Notes under the pieces: generated by a model | Told to the model about the DNA's origin: nothing | Database searches by the model: none | The model's input: the letters and a program-made list of their open reading frames with translations, nothing else | Program-made: the position numbers and the translations under genes | Part shown: one piece after another, positions 41,939 through 51,779 of the stretch | Numbering within the stretch: the stretch's first letter is position 1 | How the letters are laid out: the number at the start of each line of letters is the position of its first letter | Assembly (NCBI GenBank): GCA_963575745.1 | Contig: CAUYUJ010021157.1 | Location: 1-64,000 of the forward strand | Length of the DNA: 64,000 bases | Reading direction: 5' to 3' | DNA from: Prorocentrum cordatum | Lineage: Eukaryota > Sar > Dinophyceae > Prorocentrales > Prorocentraceae

Positions 41939-42745
41939 TCATCCTCCTCCTCCTCGCCCTCCTCCTCCTCCTCCTTCTGTCCCTGCTCCTCCTCCGCCGC
42001 CCAGCTGCTTAGGCGCCTGCCAGGCGCATCTCAGGTTTAGCCGGGTTGGGGAGCCTGGGGATGTGGTGTGTAGCGGCTGGGATGAGGTTTCAGCGTCTGT
42101 TTGTAGATGCAGCAGCAGAGGTAGATCTTCCGATTCCAGTAAGTAGCACCTTGTCCGAGAGCGGGGGTGATGCACGCCAGGGTGATAAGACCCCGTGCCC
42201 GTTTGTTGCTGCTCTTTCTGCGAACCTTCCAGGGGAACTGGCCCAGGGCTGGAACTGGCCCGAGAGGCCTTAGAAGCCAGAGGGTTCCGTAGGCTCCACA
42301 CTGCAAAGCCGAATGGATTAGGCATTAGCCAAAGTCTCGACACCAGTCGAGCCAGCGCCTCATCTCGATAAGAATTGAGGACGTCAGAAGTGCCGAGACT
42401 TCCGACTCCTCCTCCTCCTCCTCCGCGTCCTCCTTCTTCTCCTGCTCCTCCGCCTTCTATTATCCTCGTCCTCCTACTGCTCCTTCCAAACCCGTCCTCC
42501 CCCTGCCCCTGCTCCCCCTCCTCATCCTCCTCCGTATCCTCCTCCTCCCCCTCCTGCTGCTCCACCGCGTCCTCCGCCTCCTCCTCCTGCTCCTCCTCCC
42601 TCTCCTCCTGTTCGTCGTCATCGTCGTCGTCGTGGTCTCCAGGGTCGGCGGCACTGGCCGTAAGGCCTTCACAATAGAAGGGAGGGAAGAACACAGCGAA
42701 GACGAGGACACACACCCAAACACGGCACGGGACAGCGTGTCGCAT
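41939..42745 (-). CDS. predicted secreted protein with acidic stretch
   Basis: ATG at 42745 begins a 268-residue frame. Residues 1-25 (MRHAVPCRVWVCVLVFAVFF then PPFYC) form a clear signal-peptide profile: basic start, hydrophobic core. An acidic Asp/Glu/Gln-rich stretch follows (about residues 35-90, partly coded by CTC triplets), then a basic turn, a Gly run, and a less biased section (DEALARLVSRLWLMPNPFGF; LASKASRASSSPGPVPL; CYLLESEDLPLLLHLQTDA). The last 30 residues are Gly-rich from a triplet tract and the true end may be earlier. Codons in the first 40 residues end mostly in G or C. Family unknown. An intron within the acidic tract cannot be excluded. Confidence 0.45.
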   Translation of the reverse strand: MRHAVPCRVWVCVLVFAVFFPPFYCEGLTASAADPGDHDDDDDDEQEEREEEQEEEAEDAVEQQEGEEEDTEEDEEGEQGQGEDGFGRSSRRTRIIEGGGAGEEGGRGGGGGGVGSLGTSDVLNSYRDEALARLVSRLWLMPNPFGFAVWSLRNPLASKASRASSSPGPVPLEGSQKEQQQTGTGSYHPGVHHPRSRTRCYLLESEDLPLLLHLQTDAETSSQPLHTTSPGSPTRLNLRCAWQAPKQLGGGGGAGTEGGGGGGRGGGG

Positions 42746-42809
42746 ATTTTGTCTCTGTCGCAGCTATATGATAGACATCTCATTCTCCTCCTGGGGACGG
42801 CGCATGCCC

Positions 42810-42935
42810 AATGCGACTCCTCCTCCTCCTCCTCCTCCTCCTCCTCCTCCTTCTCCTCCTCCTCCTCCCCCTCATCGTCCTCTTCGCTCTGTCCTCCAAC
42901 TCCTCCTCCTCCTCCTCCTCTTCCTCCTCGTTGTC
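42810..42935. repeat. CTC triplet tract
   Basis: CTC triplets with CTT variants. Confidence 0.95.
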
Positions 42936-44404
42936 GACCCTGGTGAAGCATTTCCTACCTTCCGCCTGCTCCTTCTGCTCCTCGTCATCTGAGGGAAGAC
43001 ACGTGTTTCATGTGATATTATTCCTGCTCCTGCGTCTCTCCTCCTATTCGTCCTTGCCTTTACCGTCCTCGTCCTCCTCGTCCGCCTCATCCTCCTGCAA
43101 CGAGTGTCACATGTGACAGCCATCCTAGGTCTGCTCCTCCTGCTCGCCCTCTTGATCAATCTCGCCTCGGTATCTTTCTTGATCCCATTCTCCTCATATG
43201 CATCTGTCTTCTGATCCTCCTCCTCATACGGGCGACATGTGTGACATGTGACGGCCTTCTCTTTGATGCTCGAGAAGTTGCCACACAGAGTGCGACGCCG
43301 GCACGGTGGTGAGACTTGTCGCAAGCAGTTGGATGCATGGATACATCACTCAAGTGCTTGGTAGGGTGAGGTCGATCAGGAAGACAAGCTAATTACACTC
43401 TTACACTGAACGACCAATTCATAAACGTGGGGCCTGGAGTATAAAAGTTCTGGTGTTTGAAACAAGTTGGGCAAGAGAAACATCATCACGCATACAAGAT
43501 GTACGCAAATTGATGCGATGACGTACAACGGGCATCCAAAACTATACCAGCTCGCGTCCCGGGGACGGGGCTCCAACCAACTGTGACATCGACCACGCGT
43601 AATCTGTGCACAGGCGTGGGCATGCAGATAACGCCCCATCACCCAGAACACATATATGAGCCAGAACGGTCGAATACGGATATGGGTGAGACTTGACAGA
43701 ATCTGTGCTGTACGTAGGATGGGTGGACGAGCTGCACGAACCCTGCTGTTACCATAATTGATGTAATAATGATTTGGCAAATGACGATGACTGGAAGATT
43801 GGGGACTTAGACGAAACCAGTCGTTCGAGCTGGAGGAGCATCTCGATGGCCAATTCGGCTCGAAGTAATCGCACACCGTCAGATGCATCGTCTTGGTACG
43901 GCGTAGGCAACCATATACACATATATATATATATATACATGTGTATATATATGGCTACACAGCGCTGGTATCAACGATGGCCGGTGTATGCCCGAATCCT
44001 TGATGACACCGTGCTGGTGGTATACGTCAGGCATTGCGATTGCACAACAGTCGGACTCTTGCGACGATGACTGCGACATGATTACGGGGCAAGACCCCTA
44101 CTGTCCCAAGTCAAGTCGAAGCGGGACTTTTTGCGGCGGGTCCCGTGGGGAAAGACTCCCAGCACTGAACATCCTCAGAAGTTGACGTGCCCGCCACCTC
44201 GACGCTCCGAATGTGCACAAGACAGTTGCGCGCTGCCGGTTCCGCCCGTGCTCTGATGCTGCCGTGTGAAGGGCAGCGATGACATCCCTGCTGGGGGTCC
44301 CGGACTTCGCAAGAACTAGGAAGGGCCGCCCAAAACGGCGAAACGCAATCGGACTGGCATCGGACTGGGGCGGCACTGGCTTCAGGAGTAGGGGGGGAGG
44401 CAGA
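42936..44404. other. no supported gene; CACATGTGAC repeats and TA tract
   Basis: Palindrome GTCACATGTGAC at 43107, with related CATGTGTGACATGTGACGG at 43231 and CACGTGTTTCATGTGA at 43002: three units about 100-125 bases apart in C/T-rich DNA. 43911-43955 is a TA/TATACA microsatellite in an A/T-richer stretch (43376-44090). Minus-strand frame 43376-43888 has no codon bias. Confidence 0.5.
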
Positions 44405-44462
44405 GGAGGTGGATCAGGAGGAGGAGGAGGAGGAGGAGGAGGAGGAGGAGGAGGAGGAGAAC
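44405..44462. repeat. GAG triplet tract
   Basis: GGA/GAG triplets. Confidence 0.9.
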
Positions 44463-44562
44463 ATCTGGAGGTCCGCGCAGGTTCCTCGTCGGTGCTGGGC
44501 GTCCTTTCCCGCACTTCTTCCCCCCCGCAAAGGGAGGGGGCGCGTCCTGCTGGGGTGGCCCC

Positions 44563-44976
44563 GTGCGGGCGCCGCCCAGTCATGTGGGGAAGGGGGGGCT
44601 CGCCGCCAAGCCGTTCTTCGGACTTTCGAAGGGGAGCGGCGGGAGGAGCATCGGAGCGGGGAGCGTAGCCATGCCCACGGCCCCGCGGTCTGGCCTCCCA
44701 GGCCGTGGCCTCAGAAATGCAGGGCGGCTGTGCTCGGGGGCCCCGCGCGGGGTGCATCCCCAGAACAGCGTGTCCGTGGGGCCGCGCCCAGGCGCCCAGA
44801 CCGCGAGGGCATGGGCATTGTTGCTCGTGACGCTCTGTGTGGCGTGTGCCTTGGACTCAGCGCGTGCACAATGCAACATGCGTGCTTCTACCACGGCCCT
44901 CTGCGGGGCCTCTGAAGCACATGGCTGCGGAGGTGGGGAAGCGCGGCTGCAAACCCTTCTCTCCCGCCTGTGCTGA
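44563..44976 (+). CDS. possible small secreted Cys-containing protein
   Basis: The last 60 residues of this frame look real: ARAWALLLVTLCVACALDSA then RAQCNMRASTTALCGASEAH to a TGA at 44974. The hydrophobic core followed by SARA-Q resembles a signal peptide and cleavage site, and five Cys follow in the short mature part. The upstream part is Gly/Pro/Ser-rich, without support as a single exon. A family C element starts about 50 bases after the stop. Function unknown. Confidence 0.3.
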   Translation: MRAPPSHVGKGGLAAKPFFGLSKGSGGRSIGAGSVAMPTAPRSGLPGRGLRNAGRLCSGAPRGVHPQNSVSVGPRPGAQTARAWALLLVTLCVACALDSARAQCNMRASTTALCGASEAHGCGGGEARLQTLLSRLC

Positions 44977-45026
44977 ACTGTGTGTGCAACTCTCTTGTCT
45001 GCATCTGAATCAGGAGAAAGAAGACT

Positions 45027-45145
45027 GACATAAACATAAAAACTCGGAGGTGCGCGCGGATTTCTCTGATCTTCGCTGGACCCCCCTCCCTGGCGTGCGG
45101 AGCGCGCCAGGGGCGGCGCCAGAGGGGTCCAGCGAAGATCCGGCC
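45027..45145 (+). mobile_element. family C element, partial copy C3
   Basis: GACATAAACATAAAAACTCG then GCGCGGATTTCTCTGATC and the core hairpin CTGGCGTGCGGAGCGCGCCA. The right terminal repeat is absent. It instead continues TCCAGCGAAGATC, complementary to the left inner arm. Confidence 0.75.
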
Positions 45146-45299
45146 GCTCCCGCCCGGCGGGTTGGGCCGTGCGAGACCTCTCTGACACAGTGTCTGGCAC
45201 AGTCTTTGGCCCCCTTCTCCAGTGCCTGGTCAAAAACCTCCTGAAAGTCCCTCCGAGGGGGCCCCACTCTGCCGCCGGCCCCACTCTGCCGCCGGTCCC

Positions 45300-45962
45300 T
45301 TTCAAGGTCTCAAACGGCCCGGGGACGACCCAAGGGCGCCCCAAGCCGGTCCAAGAGAGTCCCGAGCAGTCCAAGAGAGCCTCCAGACGGTTCCAGATCG
45401 CTCCAAGACGCCTAAGATGGCCTCCAGACGGCCCAAGACGCCTCCAAGACGGCCAAGAGGGCTCCAAGAGCACCCCCAAGACAGCCCCGAGAAACAAAAA
45501 TCATTGATTTTTCAATTGTTTTTGAAGGATTTTCACGTTCACGCCATTTCGGCTTACCCACGCTCCACGACGAGGCCCCCCAGATCGCCCCAGGACGGCC
45601 CAACATGCCCCCAAGACGGCCCCAAGACGGCCCAAGAGGGCCCCGAGACCGCCCAAGAGGCCCCCGGGACGGCCCAAGAGGGGCCCCAGGATGGCCCCAA
45701 GAGGAGGCCCAGAAGGGGTACCCGAATGAACATGTCGAGCTTTCGGCTCAAGAGGCCCCCAGGAGGCCCCCAGGAGGCCCCCTGGAGGCCCCCAACAAAC
45801 CCCAAGAGAGCCCCAAGAGACCCCAAGAGGGGCCTAAGAGGTCTCCAAGAAGCCCCTGGGACGCCCCCAAGAGGCCCCTAAACTGCCCCGCAGAAGCCTC
45901 CGAGAGCCCTCTCGAGAGACCCCAGGAAGCGTCCATGAGGACTCCGTCCGACCCAAAACCCA
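45300..45962 (+). repeat. degenerate repeat element H, copy H2
   Basis: CCAAGACGGCCC words, an AT-rich insert at 45485-45545, more CCAAGACGGCCC words, anchor GGGGTACCCGAATGAACATG..TCGAGC at 45715, CCCCCAGGAGG words, then anchor CACGGTGGCGGG at 45965. H3 shows the same order and similar spacing. Confidence 0.75.
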
Positions 45963-46084
45963 AGCACGGTGGCGGGATGGGGCGACGGCTATTTGATAGC
46001 TGGCATACGCGCCGCGTCACGACTTTCGATGCTGCGCACCTCTTCGAAAAACTCCCAGGGAGCGGCCGGTGATGCGCCGCCGGC

Positions 46085-46165
46085 GTCCTCGATCCCAGAA
46101 ATCCGCGCGGACCTCCGAGTTCTTATGTTTATGCCATTCTTCGTTCCCATATGAATTCAGGCCGA
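46085..46165 (-). mobile_element. family C element, right-end fragment C4
   Basis: GAAATCCGCGCGGACCTCCG then AGTTCTTATGTTTATGCCAT: only the right terminal repeat. Confidence 0.7.
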
Positions 46166-46279
46166 CCTTCGCATTGTTTGCTCGAAGCAGCGTCGATGGG
46201 AGCAGACGCGTGCACCGCTGGATTTCCTGCACGGTGCTGCAGCAGGAGGGATCGGCCACACGCAAGGGTGACCCTAGGC

Positions 46280-46436
46280 TTAGGTCGGGCATGTCCCCCT
46301 ACAGGCAGATCTTGACGGACAACTGATAAGTATTCCAAACCATTGAAGAATACAAACAAAAAAATCAGCACATCGTCCCTGCCATATTTTTTACTATTTC
46401 CAATACTCCTCCTGTAGAGGAACGTGCCCGATTTAA
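46280..46436 (+). mobile_element. family A element, copy A5
   Basis: 157 bases, ends TTAGGTCGGGCATGTCC and GAACGTGCCCGATTTAA. Perfect 8-bp duplication CCCTAGGC (46272-46279 and 46437-46444). It has GT at bases 5-6 and AG inside the right duplication. Family N copy N2 starts within two bases of the right duplication. Confidence 0.92.
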
Positions 46437-46445
46437 CCCTAGGCA

Positions 46446-46591
46446 TGAGTGACCTTTGGCGCGCGGATTGTGGGGACGCATGGTGGCCAAATCCAAGCGC
46501 GCAGTCAGTCGCTATCGCACCGCGCTCAGCGGTCGGGGGGACCCCGATGAGCCCGCCCCAAAGGTCACTCTGGCGAAGGTCACTTTTACGT
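46446..46591 (-). mobile_element. family N element, copy N2
   Basis: Minus-strand order GTAAAAGTGACCTTCGCC, GAGTGACCTTTGGGGCGGGC, GGGGTCCCC, CGCGCTTGGAT, GCGCGCCAAAGGTCACTC matches N1 and intron 1. It lies directly after the stop codon of the coiled-coil gene. Flanks GACTAGAC and TGCCTAGG share CTAG. Confidence 0.85.
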
Positions 46592-48048
46592 CTAGTCGAG
46601 AGGAGGAGGAGGAGGAGGAGGAGGAGGAGGAGGAGGAGGAGGAGGAGGAGGAGGAGGAGCTCTTCCCGCGGACGCCGCGCCACTTCCGCGGCCCCACAGG
46701 GTCTCCTCGCCGCTCGTCTCTGCCGCCGCCCTCCGGGCCCGCACCGCGGCGCGCCAGCTGGCCGCCTCGCGCGCCTCCTCCCGCGCCGCCTCTTCGAGGC
46801 GGCCCTCGAGGGCCCTCCGCTGCGCCGCCTCGCGCGCCGCCTCCCTCTGCGCGGCGGCCCGGCGCTCCTCCTCGTCCGCCGCCTCCTGGAGCATCGTTTG
46901 GCCGATCCCTGTCCCCACGGGCGTAGCCTGGGCCCACTGGCCGATCTGCCCCCCCCACCCCCCCTGCCGATGGGGACATGGGCTGTTCCCCTCGAGCCTC
47001 GAGGGGCGAGAGCCCCACCTGGGGAGGCGGGCTGGTGGAAGTCGGGATGGGACCCGGGATGGGGATCGGCTGAACGGTACTGACTCCTGCAGCCGCAGGT
47101 CGCCCTGCCGCTGCAGCGCCCGCAGCAGCCGAGGCAGGTCCGCCGCCGACGTGGCCACCAGCTCGGCCTCGCCGGCGCCGAGCGCGGCGGCCTCGGCGCG
47201 TAGCCGTCGCTCCTCCTCGGCCTCGGCGGCGTGCTCCGCGGCGGCCCGCCTGCGGAAGCCCTCGACCTCGCCGCGCCAGGCCCCGTCCGCCGCGGCCCGC
47301 TGCGCCGCCCGCGCGGCCTCCTCCTCCAGGGCGGCGGCGACCTCGCCGCGCCTGCGCCGCTCCTGCGCCTCGCGGTGCCTCCACAGGTCGCGCTCCAGCC
47401 GCTCCAGCTCGGCCGCGGCGCGGGCGGCCTGCCGCCTGCGCGCGTCGGCCTCGGCCGCCTGGGCCGCCTCGGCCGCGGCGCGCTCGCGGCGCCGCTCCTC
47501 GGCCCTCGCCGCCGCGGCCTCGGCCTCCCGCAGCTGCGCCTCCGAGGCCTCGGCCGCCTCGAGCGCGCGGCGCTGTGCCGCCGCCTCCCGCACCTCCGCG
47601 CGCCACCGCGCGTCGCTCTCCTCGCGGAGCCTGGCCGCCTCCCGCCGCTCGAGGTCCTCGCGGTCCCGGGCCTCGGCAGCCTCGCGCGCCTCCTCTGCCG
47701 AGCGCTCGGCCTGCCGGCCGCGGGCCTGCCGCAGCGCCTCCTCCGCCTCCCGCCGCAGCTGCGCCAGCCGTGCCTCCAGCTCCCGCCGCTCCTCTCGGCC
47801 GCGCGCGGGAGTGACCCGCGGCAGGCGCGGCCTCCAGTGCGCGGCTCCCGGGAGCCGCGGGGAGGCCAAGTCCAGGCGCGCAGGCCAAGCGCTGGGAGGA
47901 CCCCCATGGGCCCGCACCAGAGGTCCACTCTCACGCGAAGGGTCACTCTCACGCGTAGCCGCTCCTCGACCTCCCGCTGGGCCGCCGCCGCCTCGCGGAG
48001 CCGGGCCTCCTCCTCCTTCGGGGGGGGGGGGCCAGAACTGGCAACCAT
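46592..48048 (-). CDS. coiled-coil protein, three exons
   Basis: Exons 48048-47953, 47791-47081 and 46885-46592 join to a 366-residue frame with ATG start and TAG stop; both introns are GT..AG. The protein starts MVASSGPPPPKEEEARLREA and is then an almost uninterrupted Ala/Glu/Arg helix (for example AQLRREAEEALRQARGRQAE) with heptad spacing, a short break (ATSAADLPRLLRALQRQG), another helix (AAREEAREAASWRAAVRARR) and a poly-Pro tail coded by a CTC tract. Third positions are nearly all G or C. An AG eight bases before the ATG (CACGAAG/GAAACATGG) could accept the trans-spliced leader. Such proteins are usually structural or scaffold parts; no specific family is recognised. Intron 1 is a family N element. 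Confidence 0.65.
46886..47080 (-). other. intron 2 with inverted ends
   Basis: 195 bases, GTACCGTTCAGCC...GATGCTCCAG. Near its ends CGTTCAGCCGATCCCCATCC and the complement CGTTTGGCCGATCCCTGTCC match at about 17 of 21 positions. CTGCAGGAG and CTCCAGGAG stand at the two junctions, 201 bases apart, like an eroded target duplication. The reading frame stays open through it because the length is a multiple of three, so retention would not shift the frame. Confidence 0.6.
47792..47952 (-). other. intron 1, a family N element
   Basis: 161 bases from CGC/GTGAGAGTGACCC to GCCGAGAG/GAG. The repeat GAGGAGCGGC occurs at both sides (47958-47967 and 47785-47794) as the likely target duplication. The inside follows N1 and N2: two GTGA.AGTG.ACC blocks, CTCTGGTGCGGGCCCATGGG, GTCCTCCCAGCGC, then an end with GGGTCACTC. 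The donor GT lies in the element's end; the acceptor AG lies in the duplicated target. Confidence 0.75.
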
Positions 48049-48068
48049 GTTTCCTTCGTGGCAGTGAC

Positions 48069-48258
48069 GGGCGTTATGTTGTGTGTGGGGGGGGAAGGGG
48101 GGGCGTGTGTGTGGGGTGGCATGGCATAACGTAACGCCCCCCCGCCCCCACCGTGTGGGTTCAGAACCACAGACTGTGCTGCCGGACGCGCTGCGGCAGT
48201 GCTGGGGGCGCACCAGGGAGGGTGGGGGGCGCTACGTTATGGGGGGATGGGGGGCATA
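48069..48258. mobile_element. G-rich inverted-repeat element T
   Basis: GGGCGTTATG at 48069 and CATAACGCCC at 48249, with internal CATAACGTAACGCCC and GCTACGTTATGG. Long G-runs lie between. It lies just upstream of the coiled-coil gene start. Confidence 0.6.
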
Positions 48259-49436
48259 ACGCCCGTTATGGCCCAGAGGATTTTAAACACTCCTGGGGGG
48301 CTGGAAACGGACACCAACACTAAGGCGAGCGAACAACTACGATAAACGGATCTTGCGCAAGATGGCGTGGTGGCCTTGCGCGTTGGCTTACGCGGGCTGC
48401 CAGCGTGGCCCGCTACATTGGAAACGAGGGGGCATAGGCGTGACCATTCGCGGGTAGTTACACGCGAGTGCACGTGCATACGAGACGTTTTTTGCGTCGG
48501 TCAGGTGGTGTGGACTCTGGATGTTGGTGCTGGTGGTTATCTTCCAGACGCCCGATTCTTACAACTATCTCCGAGATCCTGATCATCTCTCCTCGGTGGA
48601 GGCAAGCGCAGATACTGGTGTCGGTGCCAACCACTAGGCTTCCTACACAGGTGTTCCTGGCGCAAGGTGCCCGCAGCTTTTCGAACCATTCTGGAGCTCG
48701 TTCGGTGCTCCCTGGAGACGAGGCGTTTGAGGAGGATTGTACAGCTCCTTTCAACCTCGTGAGCAGTGCTCTACCTGGACAACAGTTTTTTGACCACATT
48801 CCCTTGGGTGGCCCCCTCTGGCGGAGGCTCACCGAGTCAGCGAAGTGTCTTTCGAGGTGCGCCGTCGACCCGTCCAGGCGAGGGCGCCGAGCTACGAAAC
48901 ATCACAGCGGCACCACCGCAGAAACCAAACGTGCCCTGTCCCGGGGAGGGCACCCTGGGCCACGGACGCCTTCCCAGGCATGCGGTGTCCTGGGTGTTGT
49001 CCATGCGGAGCCCCTGGAAATCCCGACCTTTGGGAGCAAAACAAAGACAGGCGCTAGTTAGTGGGGAGCGATCCATGCGGGGTGGGGAAAGAACAAGAAA
49101 AAGCAAGTGCCCTTTTCGGGCCCTAGGAGGCCCCTTCCGGATGGCCTTTTTAAGAGCCCCAAGAGGCCCCTTTTCGGCAGCTCTCGCCCCCCCCCCCCCC
49201 CCCCCTATCGCCCCCCCCATTACGCGTCCTCCGACAATGACCGAAACATGACATGCCAGAGGTCAGCGCGGACGGATGTCGTGCACTGTCGGAGGTGCGC
49301 TCGGGGATCCCAGCGCAGATCCGAAGAATCCGCACGGTCCCCCGAAAGTTCATCAGAGTGAACAGTGAAGGGGCCGAACGGTCATTCATTGTCCCTGGGT
49401 GCGTGGCTGGATAGAGAACATGTTTTGAACATTTTG
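48259..49436. other. no firm gene; open frame 48468-49061
   Basis: The plus frame 48468-49061 reads VFLAQGARSFSNHSGARSVL and FFDHIPLGGPLWRRLTESAK. The minus strand of the same DNA reads EWFEKLRAPCARNTCVGSLV. Neither has decisive codon bias. 49187-49205 is a C-run. Confidence 0.35.
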
Positions 49437-49605
49437 ATTGTTGCGTTGTTGTTGATGGTGTTGTTGCTATTGTTGTGGTGGTGGTGGTGATTGTGGTGGT
49501 TGTTGTTTTTGTGGTTGTTGTTGCTGTTGCTGTTGTGGTTGATGGTGTTGTTGTTGTTGGTGCTGCTGTTGTTGCTGTTGTTGTTGCTGTTGTTGTTGTT
49601 GTTTG
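49437..49605. repeat. TTG/GTT triplet tract
   Basis: TTG triplets with GGT and CTG variants. Confidence 0.95.
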
Positions 49606-49799
49606 AACTCTCTCTCATTTCTGGAAAAAATATTGCTGATCCCCCCACCTGTGCATACTGTTTTTTTTTTCTGAATCAAAGAGTGCCCATCGACGCTCGC
49701 ACCCTGTTCTTTGATATGGAAAATCTTGATGCTCAAACCGGGCCCCTGGCCCCCGGGTTACAACAACAACAACGACAACAACAATCACTTTACCCGAAC

Positions 49800-50018
49800 G
49801 CTCAGTGTTCTCACCAGTGCCAGGGTTTTCATGCGACGCCAGCCAATACCCCCACTTTGTGGGGGGGCAGTGCAGGCTCTACCAAATATCCACACGACTC
49901 TTCGCCACCACCCACACCCAGCTTCCCGCCCTATGACGTTCGGACACTTCACTTCGTGGCCTGCGGACGACCGTGGCTACTACACTGGCGTGGAGTACAC
50001 ACCCACAGAAGTTGTTAA
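49800..50018 (+). repeat. composite repeat P, part a copy P2
   Basis: CAGTGTTCTCACCAGTGCCA to GACGACCGTGGCTACTA. It follows a CAA/ACA run (49760-49785). GTACACACCCACAGAAG and CGTACACCCACAGAAG stand about 33 bases apart at its right edge. Confidence 0.8.
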
Positions 50019-50020
50019 GC

Positions 50021-50362
50021 CTACGTTCGTACACCCACAGAAGCGACCTGATCTGTCACATACAGTGGTGGATCCAACTGTCGGAGCGCCCCGCATAATT
50101 TGAAAGCTGTATTATACTCGATGCCCAGGTGGCGGATGGCAGAACCGTGCTGCTCCTCCAGCTCCTGGGCGCTAGAAATACTAACCTTGCCAGGCACAAC
50201 CCGATACTTGCCCCACCAAGTCTTGCACGCCTGGTGACTGACCTGGATACCCTTTGCAACGAGCGCCTGATGCAAATAATACGGGCTCTCGCAGTCGGCC
50301 AAGGGAGGCCGCGACAGCTCCGGGCCATACTGCTCGTCAAGGGCTTTCGCCGTCAAAGCCAT
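50021..50362 (-). CDS. tandem helical-repeat protein fragment
   Basis: 113 residues of natural composition forming two related units of about 57 residues. Unit 1: ALDEQYGPELSRPPLADCES, PYYLHQALVAKG, then CKTWWGKYRVVPG. Unit 2: ELEEQHGSAIRHLGIEYNTA, FKLCGALRQLDPPLYVTD. Each has L.EQ.G near the start, an aromatic-hydrophobic helix (YYLHQAL / FKLCGAL) and a short strand; unit 1 ends with WW.KYR. This looks like a DNA-binding-style or protein-binding helical repeat, but that is inference. The frame is open upstream to about 50450 (TGTSVAISDQGIACVLGWS), so the true 5' end is unknown; the stop at 50021 may be an exon end read-through. Confidence 0.55.
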   Translation of the reverse strand: MALTAKALDEQYGPELSRPPLADCESPYYLHQALVAKGIQVSHQACKTWWGKYRVVPGKVSISSAQELEEQHGSAIRHLGIEYNTAFKLCGALRQLDPPLYVTDQVASVGVRT

Positions 50363-50439
50363 GGACCATCCAAGAACACAGGCGATACCTTGATCCGAGA
50401 TGGCTACGGATGTGCCAGTGATCAGTCGGAGGCTTCCTG

Positions 50440-50600
50440 GGGCCGCTTGGGGTCCTCTTGGGGAAGGGGGGAAGCCTCCTGGCGCCGCTTGGGGTCCTCT
50501 TGAGGGGCTTTGGGGGGCTTCTTGGAAGCATCTTGGGGCCTCTTGGGGGCTTATTGGGTCCTCACGGCGGGCTCTTGGGGCCTCTTGAAGGCCTCCTGGG
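50440..50600 (-). repeat. short block of H-type degenerate repeat
   Basis: The minus strand carries CCCCAAGAGGCCC-type words, as in elements H1-H3. Confidence 0.55.
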
Positions 50601-50725
50601 GCAACCTATGGCGCAACCAGTAGGGGGACGTTTTATTCTCGGCGGCCGAGGGCGCAACCTATGGCGCAACCAATAGGGGGACGTTTTATTCTCGGCGGCC
50701 GAGGGCGCAACCTATGGCGCAACCG
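50601..50725. repeat. 53-bp tandem repeat, 2.4 units
   Basis: GCAACCTATGGCGCAACC at 50601, 50654 and 50707; each full unit adds GGGGGACGTTTTATTCTCGG and CGGCCGAGG. Nearly identical units, so recent. Confidence 0.95.
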
Positions 50726-51500
50726 CAAGGGATTGTGGCCCCTGGCAGGCGCGCGAACCCCGTTGCAAGAGCGTGCGAAAGTAGCTCGCGCGAGCTCATG
50801 TAACATAAATGTTGGAAAACCATTGGTTTTTTTAGGATTCGGACAGCGCGCGCGGGTAGAAATTTTGAAAAGTCGTGCAGGTGTTTTTCGAGGACCTACG
50901 GTGCGATTCGTGTGATTTTATGATGCGCGGTGCTAAAATTCTTAAGAAGCCCAATGGTTTTTGGAGATTTCGGCGTGCGCGCGCGAAGAAAAAACGAATG
51001 TGTCCCGCATGGTATTATTTGACAGGGATGATGGCCCTGGCAGGTGCGCAACCGTTGTCGCAGAAGTTCGAAAAAGTTGCTCGCAAAAGCCCGTTTGACA
51101 GAAATGTTTAAAAAGTGTTGGGTTTCCTACGAATCCGCAAGAGCGCGCGGGATGAGATTTTGACAATTTTTTGTTGAAAAACCATTGTTTTTTGATGTTT
51201 TTATGTTAAAATCGCTGCGAACACTAAGGTTTTGGAAGGATTTCGTCTTGCGCGCGCGAATGTCCACTTTACCTTATTTTTTGCAAGGGATTCTTGAAAT
51301 TTGATTATATTAGAACAAGAAATGTCATTTTCTATTGTTTTTTGCAAGGGAAAGCGGATTACAACAAAACAACCGGATCCTGTACACACCCTCTTTTCTG
51401 AGGCTTCCTCACGAAAATGATGAAAATGTAGCTGCGGCCTAGGCGGCGCAGGGGGGGCGCGCACCAGGGGGCCCAACAATAATTATTCTTTAGAATAAAT
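50726..51500 (+). repeat. composite repeat P, part b copy P3
   Basis: 50726-50960 is a diverged unit (CCTGGCAGGCGCGCGAACC, later GGATTCGGACAGCGCGCGCG). 50960-51500 is a close copy of P1 part b, including the short frame KKKRMCPAWYYLTGMMALAG...KSPFDRNV. Confidence 0.85.
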
Positions 51501-51516
51501 AATGTTCAACAACAAT

Positions 51517-51722
51517 TACTAGCACGTGGGGACACTCCGTTCTCACCAGTGCCAGGGTTTTCATAGGAGGCGGGCAATACCCCCACTTTGTGGGGGGGCC
51601 GGTTCAAGCTCTACCAAATTTCCAAACGACTCTTCGCCACCACCCACACCCAGCTTCCCGCCCTATGACGTTCGGACACCTCACTTCGTGGCCTGCGGAC
51701 GACCTTGGCTACTACACTGGCG
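51517..51722 (+). repeat. composite repeat P, part a copy P4
   Basis: ACTAGCACGTGGGGACACTC through GACGACCTTGGCTACTA. Nearly identical to P1 part a. Confidence 0.9.
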
Positions 51723-51779
51723 CATGGGTACAATGACTTGTTGTGGTAACATTTTCTGTAAGCTAGCTTAGTATACGAC

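Noticed and set aside
43376-43888. 170-residue minus frame in A/T-richer DNA
   Set aside because: No codon bias, no motif; the lower GC may mark non-coding DNA.
44580-45497. 305-residue minus frame
   Set aside because: It passes through element C3 and repeat H2, and is antisense to a better plus frame.
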